Positions 42,346 to 51,027 of a stretch of 64,000 nt of DNA are shown here, in pieces. The stretch is from Providencia hangzhouensis (lineage in GTDB: Bacteria > Pseudomonadota > Gammaproteobacteria > Enterobacterales > Enterobacteriaceae), in assembly GCF_029193595.2 (NCBI RefSeq), contig NZ_CP135052.1, positions 3,472,001 through 3,536,000 of the forward strand, written 5' to 3'. The position numbers were made by a program, and so were the translations under genes. The notes beneath the pieces were generated by a model. It was not told the origin of the DNA and did no database searches. It was given only the letters and a program-made list of their open reading frames with translations. How positions within the stretch are numbered: position 1 is the stretch's first letter; the number at the start of each line of letters is the position of its first letter.

Positions 42346-42804
42346 ATGACTTCGACTAACCATGAACTTGCTCCGCACCCATTCGGTACAGAGATTAAAA
42401 TTCAAGAAATAGTTGAACAGTTTTCCACACATAAAGCATGGGAAGATAAATACCGTTTATTAATTCAATTTGCGAGAAAATTGCCGGCGCTGTCTGATGA
42501 TGAAAAGCTGCAAACTCAAGAGGTTAAAGGCTGTGAAAACCGAGTTTGGATTGGAGCACTTCTCAATGATGATGAAACATTTCATTTTTATGGGGATAGT
42601 GAAGGCCGAGTGGTGAAAGGGTTATTTACCATTTTGTTAGCGGCAATAGAGCAAAAAACAGCGAAAGAAATCATGGAAATTGATTTTAATAGCTTATTAG
42701 CTCAAACCGGCTTACCTAGCCAGCTCAGCGAATCCCGCCAAAATGGTATTCAATCGCTCATTACGGCAATTCAAAATATTGCCAATGAAATGACACCTGC
42801 GTAA
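42346..42804 (+). CDS. csdE: Sulfur acceptor protein CsdE
   Basis: CsdE, a SufE-type protein, accepts the persulfide from CsdA. It is 152 residues with the acceptor cysteine in EVKGCENRVW (about residues 61-70) and the FYGDSEGRVVKGL stretch. It is co-transcribed with csdA, and tcdA, which needs this pair in E. coli, lies convergent next door. Confidence 0.95.
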   Translation: MTSTNHELAPHPFGTEIKIQEIVEQFSTHKAWEDKYRLLIQFARKLPALSDDEKLQTQEVKGCENRVWIGALLNDDETFHFYGDSEGRVVKGLFTILLAAIEQKTAKEIMEIDFNSLLAQTGLPSQLSESRQNGIQSLITAIQNIANEMTPA

Positions 42805-42810
42805 TTCATT

Positions 42811-42842
42811 GAATGAGGCTATCTATCGCAATAGCCTCATTC
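42811..42842. terminator. Terminator hairpin between csdE and tcdA
   Basis: GAATGAGGCTAT and ATAGCCTCATTC form a perfect 12-bp stem with an 8-base loop between convergent genes. U-tracts are poor on both sides. Confidence 0.7.
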
Positions 42843-42845
42843 ACT

Positions 42846-43661
42846 TTACTGCTGTTCCATTTCCCGTTGTGATTTTGCTATCATCTTTTTAAGTGCATGT
42901 GAGACAGCAATAAACCCAAAACTGGCTGTAACCATAGTCACCGCACCAAAGCCTGAAGCGCAGTCCATACGCTTAGAGCCATCCGCAGTGCTTTTTGCCG
43001 CACACACAGTGCCATCACTTTGCGGATAAACAAGCTGTTCAGTAGAAAAAACACAGTCAATCCCGAGCTTTCCTTTGCCATTTTTAACAACGTTAAAATC
43101 GGATTTTAAGCGTTCCCGCAACTTAGCGGCTAAAGGGTCTTGAACCGTTTTAGCTAGGTCTGTCACTTGAATCTGTGTTGGGTCGATTTGTCCACCAGCC
43201 CCACCTGTGGTGATAATGGGTATTTTAAAGCGTCTACAATACGCTAACAACGCAGCTTTAGGCCTTACACTATCAATGGCATCAATGACATAATCAAACC
43301 CCGTGCTAAGGTAGTGAGCGACATTATCAACAGTAATAAAATCATCAATAACATTCACTACACATTCGGGGTTAATTTCTAAAATACGATTTTTCATCAC
43401 ATCAACTTTTGGTTGCCCAACTGTCGACTTGATGGCATGTAATTGGCGATTGGTATTAGTCACACAAATATCATCCATATCAATTAATGTGATATGCCCA
43501 ATACCTGAACGAGCAAGCGCCTCCGCGGCCCACACGCCTACCCCACCAATGCCAATGACACAAATGTGGGAACGTGCAAAAAGATGAAGAGCATGTTGCC
43601 CATATAAACGCCCGATCCCAGCAAAACGCTGCATCCAAGCATCAGAAAGCTTAGCTTGCAT
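42846..43661 (-). CDS. tcdA: tRNA threonylcarbamoyladenosine dehydratase TcdA
   Basis: TcdA (CsdL, YgdL) uses ATP to close t6A37 of tRNA into the cyclic form ct6A. It is an E1-like enzyme: ATP loop GIGGVGVWAAEALARSG (about residues 36-52), DMDDICVTNTNRQ and a Cys-containing TVCAAKS stretch. I chose the ATG at 43661 (271 aa); a TTG four codons upstream is possible. It follows mltA by 30 bp. Confidence 0.94.
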   Translation of the reverse strand: MQAKLSDAWMQRFAGIGRLYGQHALHLFARSHICVIGIGGVGVWAAEALARSGIGHITLIDMDDICVTNTNRQLHAIKSTVGQPKVDVMKNRILEINPECVVNVIDDFITVDNVAHYLSTGFDYVIDAIDSVRPKAALLAYCRRFKIPIITTGGAGGQIDPTQIQVTDLAKTVQDPLAAKLRERLKSDFNVVKNGKGKLGIDCVFSTEQLVYPQSDGTVCAAKSTADGSKRMDCASGFGAVTMVTASFGFIAVSHALKKMIAKSQREMEQQ

Positions 43662-43691
43662 AATAACGAACAACCTCAGTTAAAACTGTAA

Positions 43692-44813
43692 CTACATTGA
43701 ACCAAATAGCGGCTGGCTTTTTTTCAGCACCCAAACTCGCCCGTAATGGTTATAAAAACCGGCCATTTTTCCGGCTTCATGGCCTATACCGTGGTAAATA
43801 TCAAAATGATGCCCTTTAATCGCACCACCAACATCCAAGGCTACCATCATACGCATTTCGTACTGCCCCGTAAATTTCCCATTATTATCTAACACAGGGA
43901 TCTCCGCGAGTAAGGCTGTTCCCGGTGGAATGAGAGTTTTATCTGATGCAACAGATGCTTTAGCAATTAAAGGAACCGCACTTGCGCCTCTAACAGGGAC
44001 AAATGATTGCGGTTTAAAAAATACAAATGACGGATTTTCTTCTAATAGCTGGCGAACTTCTTGCTCGCTATGCTGATTCGTCCAATCATGGATAGCTTGT
44101 AATGACATTTGGCTCAGAGGAACTTCACCGCGGTCTACCAGCACTTTTCCGATACTTTTATAGGCGTGACCATTTTTACCTGCATAACCAAAGAAATTCA
44201 GTGGGCTGCCATCCCCAAAATCAACATAACCACTTCCCTGAACTTCCATCATAAAATTTTCAACCGGCGAATTACTATAAGCTAAAATTAAATGATCACT
44301 CAGGGCACCATTATAAATCGCCGCTCGGCTAGGTAAGCGTGTTTTTCCTTTTGGCGGCATACCGTACAACGGATAAAGAAATTCACCTTGAGCCATACGG
44401 CGCGCCTCGATCACAGGTGTGTAATACCCTGTAAATTGTACGTTTCCATAATTATCAGCGCCTTCCATTTGGAAAGCGGTTAAATTGAAATTTGCCAATT
44501 GAGCCGGGTTCCCCCCCGCCATCAACCAGTTTTCTATAGCATGATAGGTATCGTTGTTATTTTTAAACAATCGCGGTGATGCATTTTTAATTTCATTAAC
44601 TTGTTGATTAAAATCTGGCGCATTTATTGGTCGCCCCTGTACATTCACTTGATTTACTTTCTGTAAATCTTGCACTAAGCGACCATCTTTATATTGTTGG
44701 CCTTTATCCGTTGGATGGGTTTGGCATCCAGCTAATAAGGAAAGAAATACGCTGGTTACTAACCATTTTTTTACTATTTGTTTATTGACGATTTTTGTTA
44801 GCCCTATATTCAT
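43692..44813 (-). CDS. mltA: Membrane-bound lytic murein transglycosylase A
   Basis: MltA cuts peptidoglycan strands to 1,6-anhydro products at the outer membrane. The 373-residue protein has a signal peptide with lipobox LLAGC (lipidated Cys about residue 29), then the MltA domain with QMEGADNYGNVQFTGYYTPVIEA, VQGSGYVDFGDG and a C-terminal 3D domain (MVALDVGGAIKGHHFDIYHG) with the catalytic Asp. It lies upstream of the initiator tRNA genes on the opposite strand. Confidence 0.95.
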   Translation of the reverse strand: MNIGLTKIVNKQIVKKWLVTSVFLSLLAGCQTHPTDKGQQYKDGRLVQDLQKVNQVNVQGRPINAPDFNQQVNEIKNASPRLFKNNNDTYHAIENWLMAGGNPAQLANFNLTAFQMEGADNYGNVQFTGYYTPVIEARRMAQGEFLYPLYGMPPKGKTRLPSRAAIYNGALSDHLILAYSNSPVENFMMEVQGSGYVDFGDGSPLNFFGYAGKNGHAYKSIGKVLVDRGEVPLSQMSLQAIHDWTNQHSEQEVRQLLEENPSFVFFKPQSFVPVRGASAVPLIAKASVASDKTLIPPGTALLAEIPVLDNNGKFTGQYEMRMMVALDVGGAIKGHHFDIYHGIGHEAGKMAGFYNHYGRVWVLKKSQPLFGSM

Positions 44814-45005
44814 GCTCTACCACCCAAATAAATCCAACAATCCAATATGAAGCGCACAATAGCAAACCCAATTAGGGAATGAAACGTGTAAATATATTTA
44901 GTTAGGTTATTTTCCTCTCTCTACTCACTAAAGAGCAAAAAACAGCCAGACAGAACAGATTTTGTTCTGTAAATGCTAAATTTTGAAAAAAAAACACGAA
45001 AAAAC

Positions 45006-45033
45006 TTGCATCAGATCTCATCCCGAGTATAGT
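45006..45033 (+). promoter_or_regulatory. Promoter of the initiator tRNA genes
   Basis: TTGCAT (45006-45011), a 16-base spacer and TATAGT (45028-45033) are followed by GCCCGC. The GC-rich discriminator is typical of stringently controlled stable-RNA promoters. Confidence 0.8.
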
Positions 45034-45045
45034 GCCCGCATCGGA

Positions 45046-45122
<77 letters not shown>

Positions 45123-45183
45123 ATTACTGATTAAATCAGTAAAGTAACAAAAAATCTGCAGTATAAAGTCGTAAAAATTCAGT

Positions 45184-45260
<77 letters not shown>

Positions 45261-45278
45261 ATTTTTTACCTCTTCAGT

Positions 45279-45355
<77 letters not shown>

Positions 45356-45432
45356 ATTCTTTCAAATGCCCTTTCTAATTCAATTACCTTTTTAGTACCA
45401 CTATAATAAATTCTATTTTACCCATCGATAAA

Positions 45433-45469
45433 AACAAAAAAAGGCGACTCACACACGTTTATCACCTTT
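45433..45469 (-). terminator. Terminator after amiC
   Basis: On the minus strand AAAGGTGA and TCGCCTTT pair (one G-T) across a 14-base loop, followed by TTTTGTTTTT. It also separates amiC from the convergent tRNA genes. Confidence 0.75.
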
Positions 45470-45495
45470 CTTTATTTTAATCTGATTTAAATTAA

Positions 45496-46749
45496 TTAGT
45501 TGCGAATTGCTAATGCACCGCCATTACGGAAATAAGCTTTTACCCCTTCAAAAATGGATTCTGCCATTTGTTGTTGGAATTTAGCTGTTTTCAATTTCCG
45601 CTCTTCTTCTAAATTACTAATAAAAGCCGTTTCAACGAGAATTGATGGGATCTCTGGAGCCTTCAACACCGCGAACCCGGCTTGGTCAACTCTATTTTTA
45701 TGCAACTTGTTAACTTTTCCCATCCGTTTTAGTACTTCATCACCAAATTTCAAACTGTCGTTAATCGTCGCTGTTTGCACGAGATCAAACATCGTATGGT
45801 CGAGATACACATCTCCACTTTTACTCACACCGCCCACTAAGTCCGCTTCGTTTTGTGTTTGTGCTAGGTAGCGAGCCGTATTACTGGTCGCACCTTTCGT
45901 TGATAGCGCAAAAACAGAAGAACCGCGGGCTGAACGGTTAGTAAATGCATCTGCATGAATTGAAACGAATAAATCAGCCTGCATTTTACGTGCTTTCGCC
46001 ACTCGGACTTTTAACGGAATAAAGACATCTTCATTACGAGTCATATAGGAACGCATTTTAGGGTCTTTATCTATCAAAGCTTTTAAGCGCCGTGCGATCT
46101 GTAAAACCACATCTTTTTCACGTGTCTTATATTTGCCTATCGCACCAGGGTCTTCACCACCATGCCCTGGGTCGATCATAATAATAATGGGGCGATCCGT
46201 TCCTGCTTTTCCAGGCTTCTTCGCTTGAGCAGGCATGCTTTCCTCAAGATCACCTTTATTATAATCCTCAAGTAATGCCAATAGAGGATCATCATTGGTG
46301 TCAACACCTTTACCTGGATAAAAATCAAGAACTAAGCGGTGCTTAAATTCCGCAACAGGGGCCATCGAGAAGAATTGAGGACTAACTTTATTTTTAACTT
46401 CAAATACCAAGCGAACCGTTTTCGGATCAAATTGCCCAACTCTAACCAGTTTAAGGTAAGGATCACGTGTTTGAATTTGGGTTCCCATATCCTTTAATAC
46501 ATTATTTAACTGCACCCCTTCAAGATCGACCACAATACGCTCAGGGTTATTAAGCACAAACTGGCGGTACTTCAATGGAGTACTAGATTCCAATGTTACC
46601 CGGGTATAGCTGGATGCAGGCCAAATGCGCACAGCCACCACGCTGCTACTCGCAGAAAAACCGAATGGGCTAATGCTCAGTAACATAACTGCAGCTGCGC
46701 CCTGAATAAAACGACGCTTCGATGGGTTGTGATCTTGGTGACTCATCAA
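45496..46749 (-). CDS. amiC: N-acetylmuramoyl-L-alanine amidase AmiC
   Basis: AmiC splits septal peptidoglycan for daughter-cell separation, activated by NlpD. The 417-residue protein has a Tat signal with SKRRFIQG (residues about 10-17), an AMIN domain (about 35-165) that targets the septum, and an amidase_3 domain. Zinc and catalytic residues lie in [20 protein letters not shown] and the final VETAF. It is divergent from argA. Confidence 0.96.
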   Translation of the reverse strand: MMSHQDHNPSKRRFIQGAAAVMLLSISPFGFSASSSVVAVRIWPASSYTRVTLESSTPLKYRQFVLNNPERIVVDLEGVQLNNVLKDMGTQIQTRDPYLKLVRVGQFDPKTVRLVFEVKNKVSPQFFSMAPVAEFKHRLVLDFYPGKGVDTNDDPLLALLEDYNKGDLEESMPAQAKKPGKAGTDRPIIIMIDPGHGGEDPGAIGKYKTREKDVVLQIARRLKALIDKDPKMRSYMTRNEDVFIPLKVRVAKARKMQADLFVSIHADAFTNRSARGSSVFALSTKGATSNTARYLAQTQNEADLVGGVSKSGDVYLDHTMFDLVQTATINDSLKFGDEVLKRMGKVNKLHKNRVDQAGFAVLKAPEIPSILVETAFISNLEEERKLKTAKFQQQMAESIFEGVKAYFRNGGALAIRN

Positions 46750-47056
46750 TAATTCCGAACCTAGAACTGAAAAATAAAGTGATTTTAGGATAATTGCTAA
46801 TAATTAGACTTGAAATACGCACTCTAACTAATCATTTGCACTCTGTCATTAAGAATATATCAAAGCATCTATAGAGTTACATTAATGAGTATAACCTAAT
46901 CATACCGAGAGAAAATATTTGTGAGTGACTTTCTGTGTCAATTTTATGCAATTTAATTTTCGTAGAGTATATCTAGTTAAATTTAGAGATATGTAAACGA
47001 TAAAAATAAAAATGTTACTTTTTTTATCCCATCTTTTACTTGATATTTCCCAACAA

Positions 47057-47074
47057 AAAGAATAAAAATACATT
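47057..47074 (+). promoter_or_regulatory. ARG box 1 (ArgR operator) upstream of argA
   Basis: The 18-base AAAGAATAAAAATACATT agrees with the ARG box consensus WNTGAATWWWWATTCANW at 16 positions. It covers the likely -10 of argA (TTGATA at 47040-47045, 17-base spacer). A second box starts 3 bp later, the spacing that an ArgR hexamer needs. Confidence 0.8.
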
Positions 47075-47077
47075 ATT

Positions 47078-47095
47078 AACGAATAAAAATTCAAT
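47078..47095 (+). promoter_or_regulatory. ARG box 2 (ArgR operator) upstream of argA
   Basis: AACGAATAAAAATTCAAT agrees with the ARG box consensus at 17 of 18 positions and lies 13 bp before the argA start. With box 1 it makes the standard two-box ArgR operator. Confidence 0.88.
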
Positions 47096-47108
47096 TAAGA
47101 GGGTTGTT

Positions 47109-48452
47109 ATGAAAGAGCGCAGCACCGAGTTGGTTGATGAGTTTCGCCATTCGGTCCCTTATATAAACGCCCACCGCGGCAAAACATTCATTATTATGCT
47201 TGGTGGTGAAGCGATTGCGCATGAAAATTTTCCTAGCATTGTCAATGACATAGGATTATTGCATAGTTTAGGCATCCGAATTATTGTCGTTTATGGTGCT
47301 AGGCCTCAAATTGAGGATATCTTAGCTGAACACAAATATGATGCGGTTTATCATAAACATACTCGTGTAACAGATGCGAATACACTTGAATATGTAAAAC
47401 AAGCTTCTGGAGCTTTACAATTAGATATCACGGCTCGGTTATCTATGAGCTTAGGTAATACCCCGCTTCAAGGCGCACATATTAATGTGGTTAGTGGTAA
47501 TTTCGTTATTGCTCAACCTCTAGGGGTTGATGATGGCATTGATTATTGCCACAGCGGAAGAATCCGCCGTATTAATGAAGAAGCCATTAATAATCAGTTA
47601 GATAATGGTTCCATTGTGTTGATTGGGCCGGTTGCAGTCTCTGTCACAGGAGAAAGTTTTAATCTGACCTCTGAAGAAATTGCAACTCAATTAGCAGTAA
47701 AAATGAAAGCGGAAAAACTGATCGGTTTTTGCTCCTCACAAGGTGTAGTAGATAAAGAAGGCAATATTTTGTCTGAATTATTCCCAAATGAAGCAGAAAA
47801 CCGTATTCAAGAGCTGGAATCTGAGGGCGATTACTACTCAGGAACCGTGCGTTTTCTACGTGGAGCCGCAAAAGCTTGTCGCCGGGGTGTCCGCCGTAGC
47901 CACCTATTGAGCTACCAAGAAAATGGTTCTTTAATTCAAGAATTATTCTCTCGCGATGGTATTGGTACCCAAATAGTCATGGAAAGCGCGGAACAAATCC
48001 GCCGTGCAAACATTAATGATATAGGTGGAATATTAGAACTTATTCGCCCATTAGAGCAGCAAGGGATTTTAGTTAGACGTTCACGTGAGCAATTAGAAAT
48101 GGAAATTGATAAATTTACCATTATTGAACGTGATAACTTAGTCATCGCTTGCGCGGCGCTTTACCCTTACCCAGAAGAAAAATTAGGTGAAATGGCATGT
48201 GTCGCTGTTCATCCTGATTACCGTAGTTCATCTAGGGGAGAGGAGTTACTGCACCGTATTGCCGTACAAGCAAAACAATTTGGTTTAGACAAGCTATTTG
48301 TACTAACAACTCGTAGCATCCATTGGTTTCAAGAGCGTGGTTTTACCCCCGCGGAGATTGAGATGTTACCAATGAAAAAACAGGCTTTATATAACTACCA
48401 GCGCCGCTCTAAGATATTGATTTTAGATTTAAAAAACCAAGCTGATAAGTAA
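47109..48452 (+). CDS. argA: N-acetylglutamate synthase ArgA
   Basis: ArgA makes N-acetylglutamate, the first step of arginine synthesis, and is feedback-inhibited by arginine. I chose the ATG at 47109 (447 aa, [20 protein letters not shown]) from the E. coli match; the open frame upstream covers the ARG boxes. It has an amino-acid-kinase domain ([17 protein letters not shown]) that binds arginine and a C-terminal GNAT domain ([17 protein letters not shown], about residue 380). Repression by ArgR is predicted. Confidence 0.97.
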   Translation: MKERSTELVDEFRHSVPYINAHRGKTFIIMLGGEAIAHENFPSIVNDIGLLHSLGIRIIVVYGARPQIEDILAEHKYDAVYHKHTRVTDANTLEYVKQASGALQLDITARLSMSLGNTPLQGAHINVVSGNFVIAQPLGVDDGIDYCHSGRIRRINEEAINNQLDNGSIVLIGPVAVSVTGESFNLTSEEIATQLAVKMKAEKLIGFCSSQGVVDKEGNILSELFPNEAENRIQELESEGDYYSGTVRFLRGAAKACRRGVRRSHLLSYQENGSLIQELFSRDGIGTQIVMESAEQIRRANINDIGGILELIRPLEQQGILVRRSREQLEMEIDKFTIIERDNLVIACAALYPYPEEKLGEMACVAVHPDYRSSSRGEELLHRIAVQAKQFGLDKLFVLTTRSIHWFQERGFTPAEIEMLPMKKQALYNYQRRSKILILDLKNQADK

Positions 48453-48498
48453 ATATTAGAATATTCAAAATGATTGCTATTTAGTCAATTACTTTAAC

Positions 48499-48528
48499 CC
48501 CAAACTATACAAGGATGCATAGTTTGGG
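48499..48528. terminator. Hairpin between argA and the downstream convergent gene
   Basis: CCCAAACTAT and ATAGTTTGGG form a perfect 10-bp stem with a 10-base loop. U-tracts are lacking, so termination is inferred from its position between convergent genes. Confidence 0.6.
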
Positions 48529-48556
48529 CTATGGCTTTAACACAAATGAATAGCCA

Positions 48557-49126
48557 CTAAGCTATCTGAATAACCCTTGCTTTCTCACACAAAGGAATGG
48601 AGTCTAAATGCGGTTGTATTGCAGCTTTCATCTCAGCGAAAGAAGTACCATAAAAATAAAATGCCGTTTCTGTCGGGCCATCCCAGACCCCATGAATACT
48701 CCCAATATCTTCCACTGCTTCATCTAGAGTATCGAATACTTCATTGATATCCCCATTTTCATAAACGTCATCAGCGAGCTCTGTCCCGTTGAAATAAATA
48801 GCCATACCTTCATCTGAGCCAAAATCGATTCGAACATCTTCGCCATGAATGAATAAACGAGAGCCCTTTGGAGCTAACATTGAAGAAAAAAGTTGAATAA
48901 TTAAACTGATATTTTCGTCACTAGCTTCTTCAAGTGCTATTTCTATATCGCATTCTTGCGCTTCGCCATTATCACTTAATAATGTTCCACCACCTGTAAC
49001 ATGGATATTTTTACCCATGCTTTTCATGACTTCATTAAATGCATCTTCTAAATCACCACGCCTAATCGGTTCAAGTCTTGCATTTAATGTTACTGTAATT
49101 GCCGTCATTGCTTGCTGGTTATCCAT
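48557..49126 (-). CDS. Uncharacterised acidic protein between argA and recD
   Basis: I do not recognise this 189-residue protein. It is strongly acidic (many D/E runs, such as AEDIGS-type VEDIGSIHG and DDVYENGDINEVFDTLDEA), soluble and without signal peptide or membrane helix. It has a glycine turn HVTGGGTLLSDNG near residue 40 and an aromatic stretch ETAFYFYG near residue 155. AAGG seven bases before the ATG supports the start. Its codon use looks like its neighbours. E. coli has argA next to recD with no gene here. It may be a small immunity-like or binding protein, but nothing proves it. Confidence 0.75.
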   Translation of the reverse strand: MDNQQAMTAITVTLNARLEPIRRGDLEDAFNEVMKSMGKNIHVTGGGTLLSDNGEAQECDIEIALEEASDENISLIIQLFSSMLAPKGSRLFIHGEDVRIDFGSDEGMAIYFNGTELADDVYENGDINEVFDTLDEAVEDIGSIHGVWDGPTETAFYFYGTSFAEMKAAIQPHLDSIPLCEKARVIQIA

Positions 49127-49179
49127 CTCATTACCTTTACTTTTGGGTTAAATATTCACGTAACTTACATATAAACTAG

Positions 49180-51027
49180 TCACATTAATTGGGTCGCTAA
49201 ACCACTTCGCCGCTTGGTTGGTGTTTCAACTGCTCGACGTAATACCTTTGGGCTGCCATAAAGAGATAGCTCTTTTTTAGCTCGAGTTATCGCCGTATAC
49301 ACAAGCTCACGGGTCATTACGGGAGAATATACATTTGGTAAAACTAATGCGGTATGAGCAAACTCCGAACCTTGTGATTTATGAACGGTCATTGCATAAG
49401 CTGTTTCATGTTGTGGAAGTCGGTTAGGTTGTACCCCACGAATAGTCCCATCTGGAAATTGAAAATAGGCTCTCAGTGTATTTTCTTCATCCGGTAAAAT
49501 GATGCCTATATCCCCATTAAAGAGTCCTAATGGGCTGTCATTACGGCTAATCATAATTGGCCGGCCTGCATAGTGTTTATTCAATAAATTATATGGACGG
49601 TTTATTATCCCTTGCCTATGAAATAATTTTTCCAATTTATCGTTAAGGCCAATGACGCCAAAAGGGCCTTCTCGCAGAGCTGTTAGTACCCGATATTGGT
49701 TAAATTTTTTCAAAACTTGCTCAGGATCTTCTTTATTTTTAACCGCTAGTAGATATTCCTTATAATTTTCAGCGGCATCTAATAAAATTTTCGCGTAATC
49801 ATCTGCGGTTTCTTGAATATAACTATGTACATCTGGCCGCTGCTGATTTAGTAACTGTTGAACTCTAGAAACATTACCTTCATTTACAGCAAAAGCGAGT
49901 TGGCCAATCCCTGAATCTGCCGAAAAACGGTAGCTTTTACGTAGCAGACATAGGCTATCACGAATAATTGGGCCGCTTGGTGATGCATAAGATTCAACTG
50001 AATGCCCTGTTAACTCCGAAAGTTGGGACGCTCTTTCTGCACTATAACCGTTATCAGCAAACTGACAGATATCCCCTAATACTGCCCCTGCCTCGACTGA
50101 GGCTAATTGGTCTTTATCACCTAGAAATATTAACTTTGCATTTTCAGGTAATGACTCAAGTAATTTGCTCATCATGGGTAAATCTACCATTGAGGCTTCA
50201 TCAATAATCAATACATCAAGAGATAAACGATTATCTCGGTTATAGCGAAACTGCTGGCTCTCAGGTTGAGCCCCTAGTAAACGGTGCAATGTTTTTGCAT
50301 GATTAGGCAAAACAGCACGTTCTTCATCGGTTAAAGGCATTTTTTTCATCGCCTCTCCGAGGGACTCCGTCAACCTAGCTGCAGCCTTACCGGTTGGAGC
50401 CGCCAACTCTATTCTAATTTTATGGTGATACTTAGTTTCAAGTTTAATTAATGCAGCAAGGATACGTGCAACTGTTGTGGTTTTTCCTGTTCCTGGCCCC
50501 CCTGATATAATTGACACCTTACTCGTTACAGCAACTGCTGCTGCAACTTTTTGCCAATCTATATCATCAGTAATGGGAAATAAGCTGTCTAGTACATTCT
50601 TAATTTGAACATTATTTTGCTTATCTATTAATGTATTAGAGAAAAATTTCGCAACATACTGCTCATATTGCCACATCCGTTGAAAATATAAGTATTCCCC
50701 TGAAAGCACCAAAGGAGAGATTTTGTTTTCTGTTGATAATGACACTGCATTTGCTTGTCTGAGCGTTTGATAGAGCTCTTGCTCACTCGGCTCTCCCATT
50801 TTTTGCCAAAACGCAGTTGCTAACTCTGGGTGCCTTCCCGCAAACAATTTGTCGGGGTCAACATCCGCCAGTGCTAGGCAAACGTGCCCAGCCATAGTTT
50901 CTGCGCTAAGGAGTGCTGCAATCATAAGTACTATAGGATACTTATCATCAGAAATGCTGTAAGCAAATTGCACATCTAGAGGTGTAAAGATATGCTTCTC
51001 AATAGCTTGATTAAATAGGGATTTCAT
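49180..51027 (-). CDS. recD: Exodeoxyribonuclease V subunit alpha (RecD)
   Basis: RecD is the 5'-3' helicase of RecBCD and is needed for its nuclease mode. It is 615 residues: an N-terminal domain that contacts RecC, then superfamily 1B helicase motifs with Walker A GGPGTGKTTT (about residues 176-185), DEASMVDL (motif II) and VHKSQGSEF near the C-terminus (motif V). Its ATG overlaps the recB stop by one base (TAATG). Confidence 0.97.
   Translation of the reverse strand: MKSLFNQAIEKHIFTPLDVQFAYSISDDKYPIVLMIAALLSAETMAGHVCLALADVDPDKLFAGRHPELATAFWQKMGEPSEQELYQTLRQANAVSLSTENKISPLVLSGEYLYFQRMWQYEQYVAKFFSNTLIDKQNNVQIKNVLDSLFPITDDIDWQKVAAAVAVTSKVSIISGGPGTGKTTTVARILAALIKLETKYHHKIRIELAAPTGKAAARLTESLGEAMKKMPLTDEERAVLPNHAKTLHRLLGAQPESQQFRYNRDNRLSLDVLIIDEASMVDLPMMSKLLESLPENAKLIFLGDKDQLASVEAGAVLGDICQFADNGYSAERASQLSELTGHSVESYASPSGPIIRDSLCLLRKSYRFSADSGIGQLAFAVNEGNVSRVQQLLNQQRPDVHSYIQETADDYAKILLDAAENYKEYLLAVKNKEDPEQVLKKFNQYRVLTALREGPFGVIGLNDKLEKLFHRQGIINRPYNLLNKHYAGRPIMISRNDSPLGLFNGDIGIILPDEENTLRAYFQFPDGTIRGVQPNRLPQHETAYAMTVHKSQGSEFAHTALVLPNVYSPVMTRELVYTAITRAKKELSLYGSPKVLRRAVETPTKRRSGLATQLM

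Noticed and set aside
46900..47094. 64-residue minus-strand frame between amiC and argA
   Set aside because: It covers the argA promoter and ARG boxes, is Ile/Tyr/Lys-rich as expected of AT-rich DNA, and has no ribosome-binding site.
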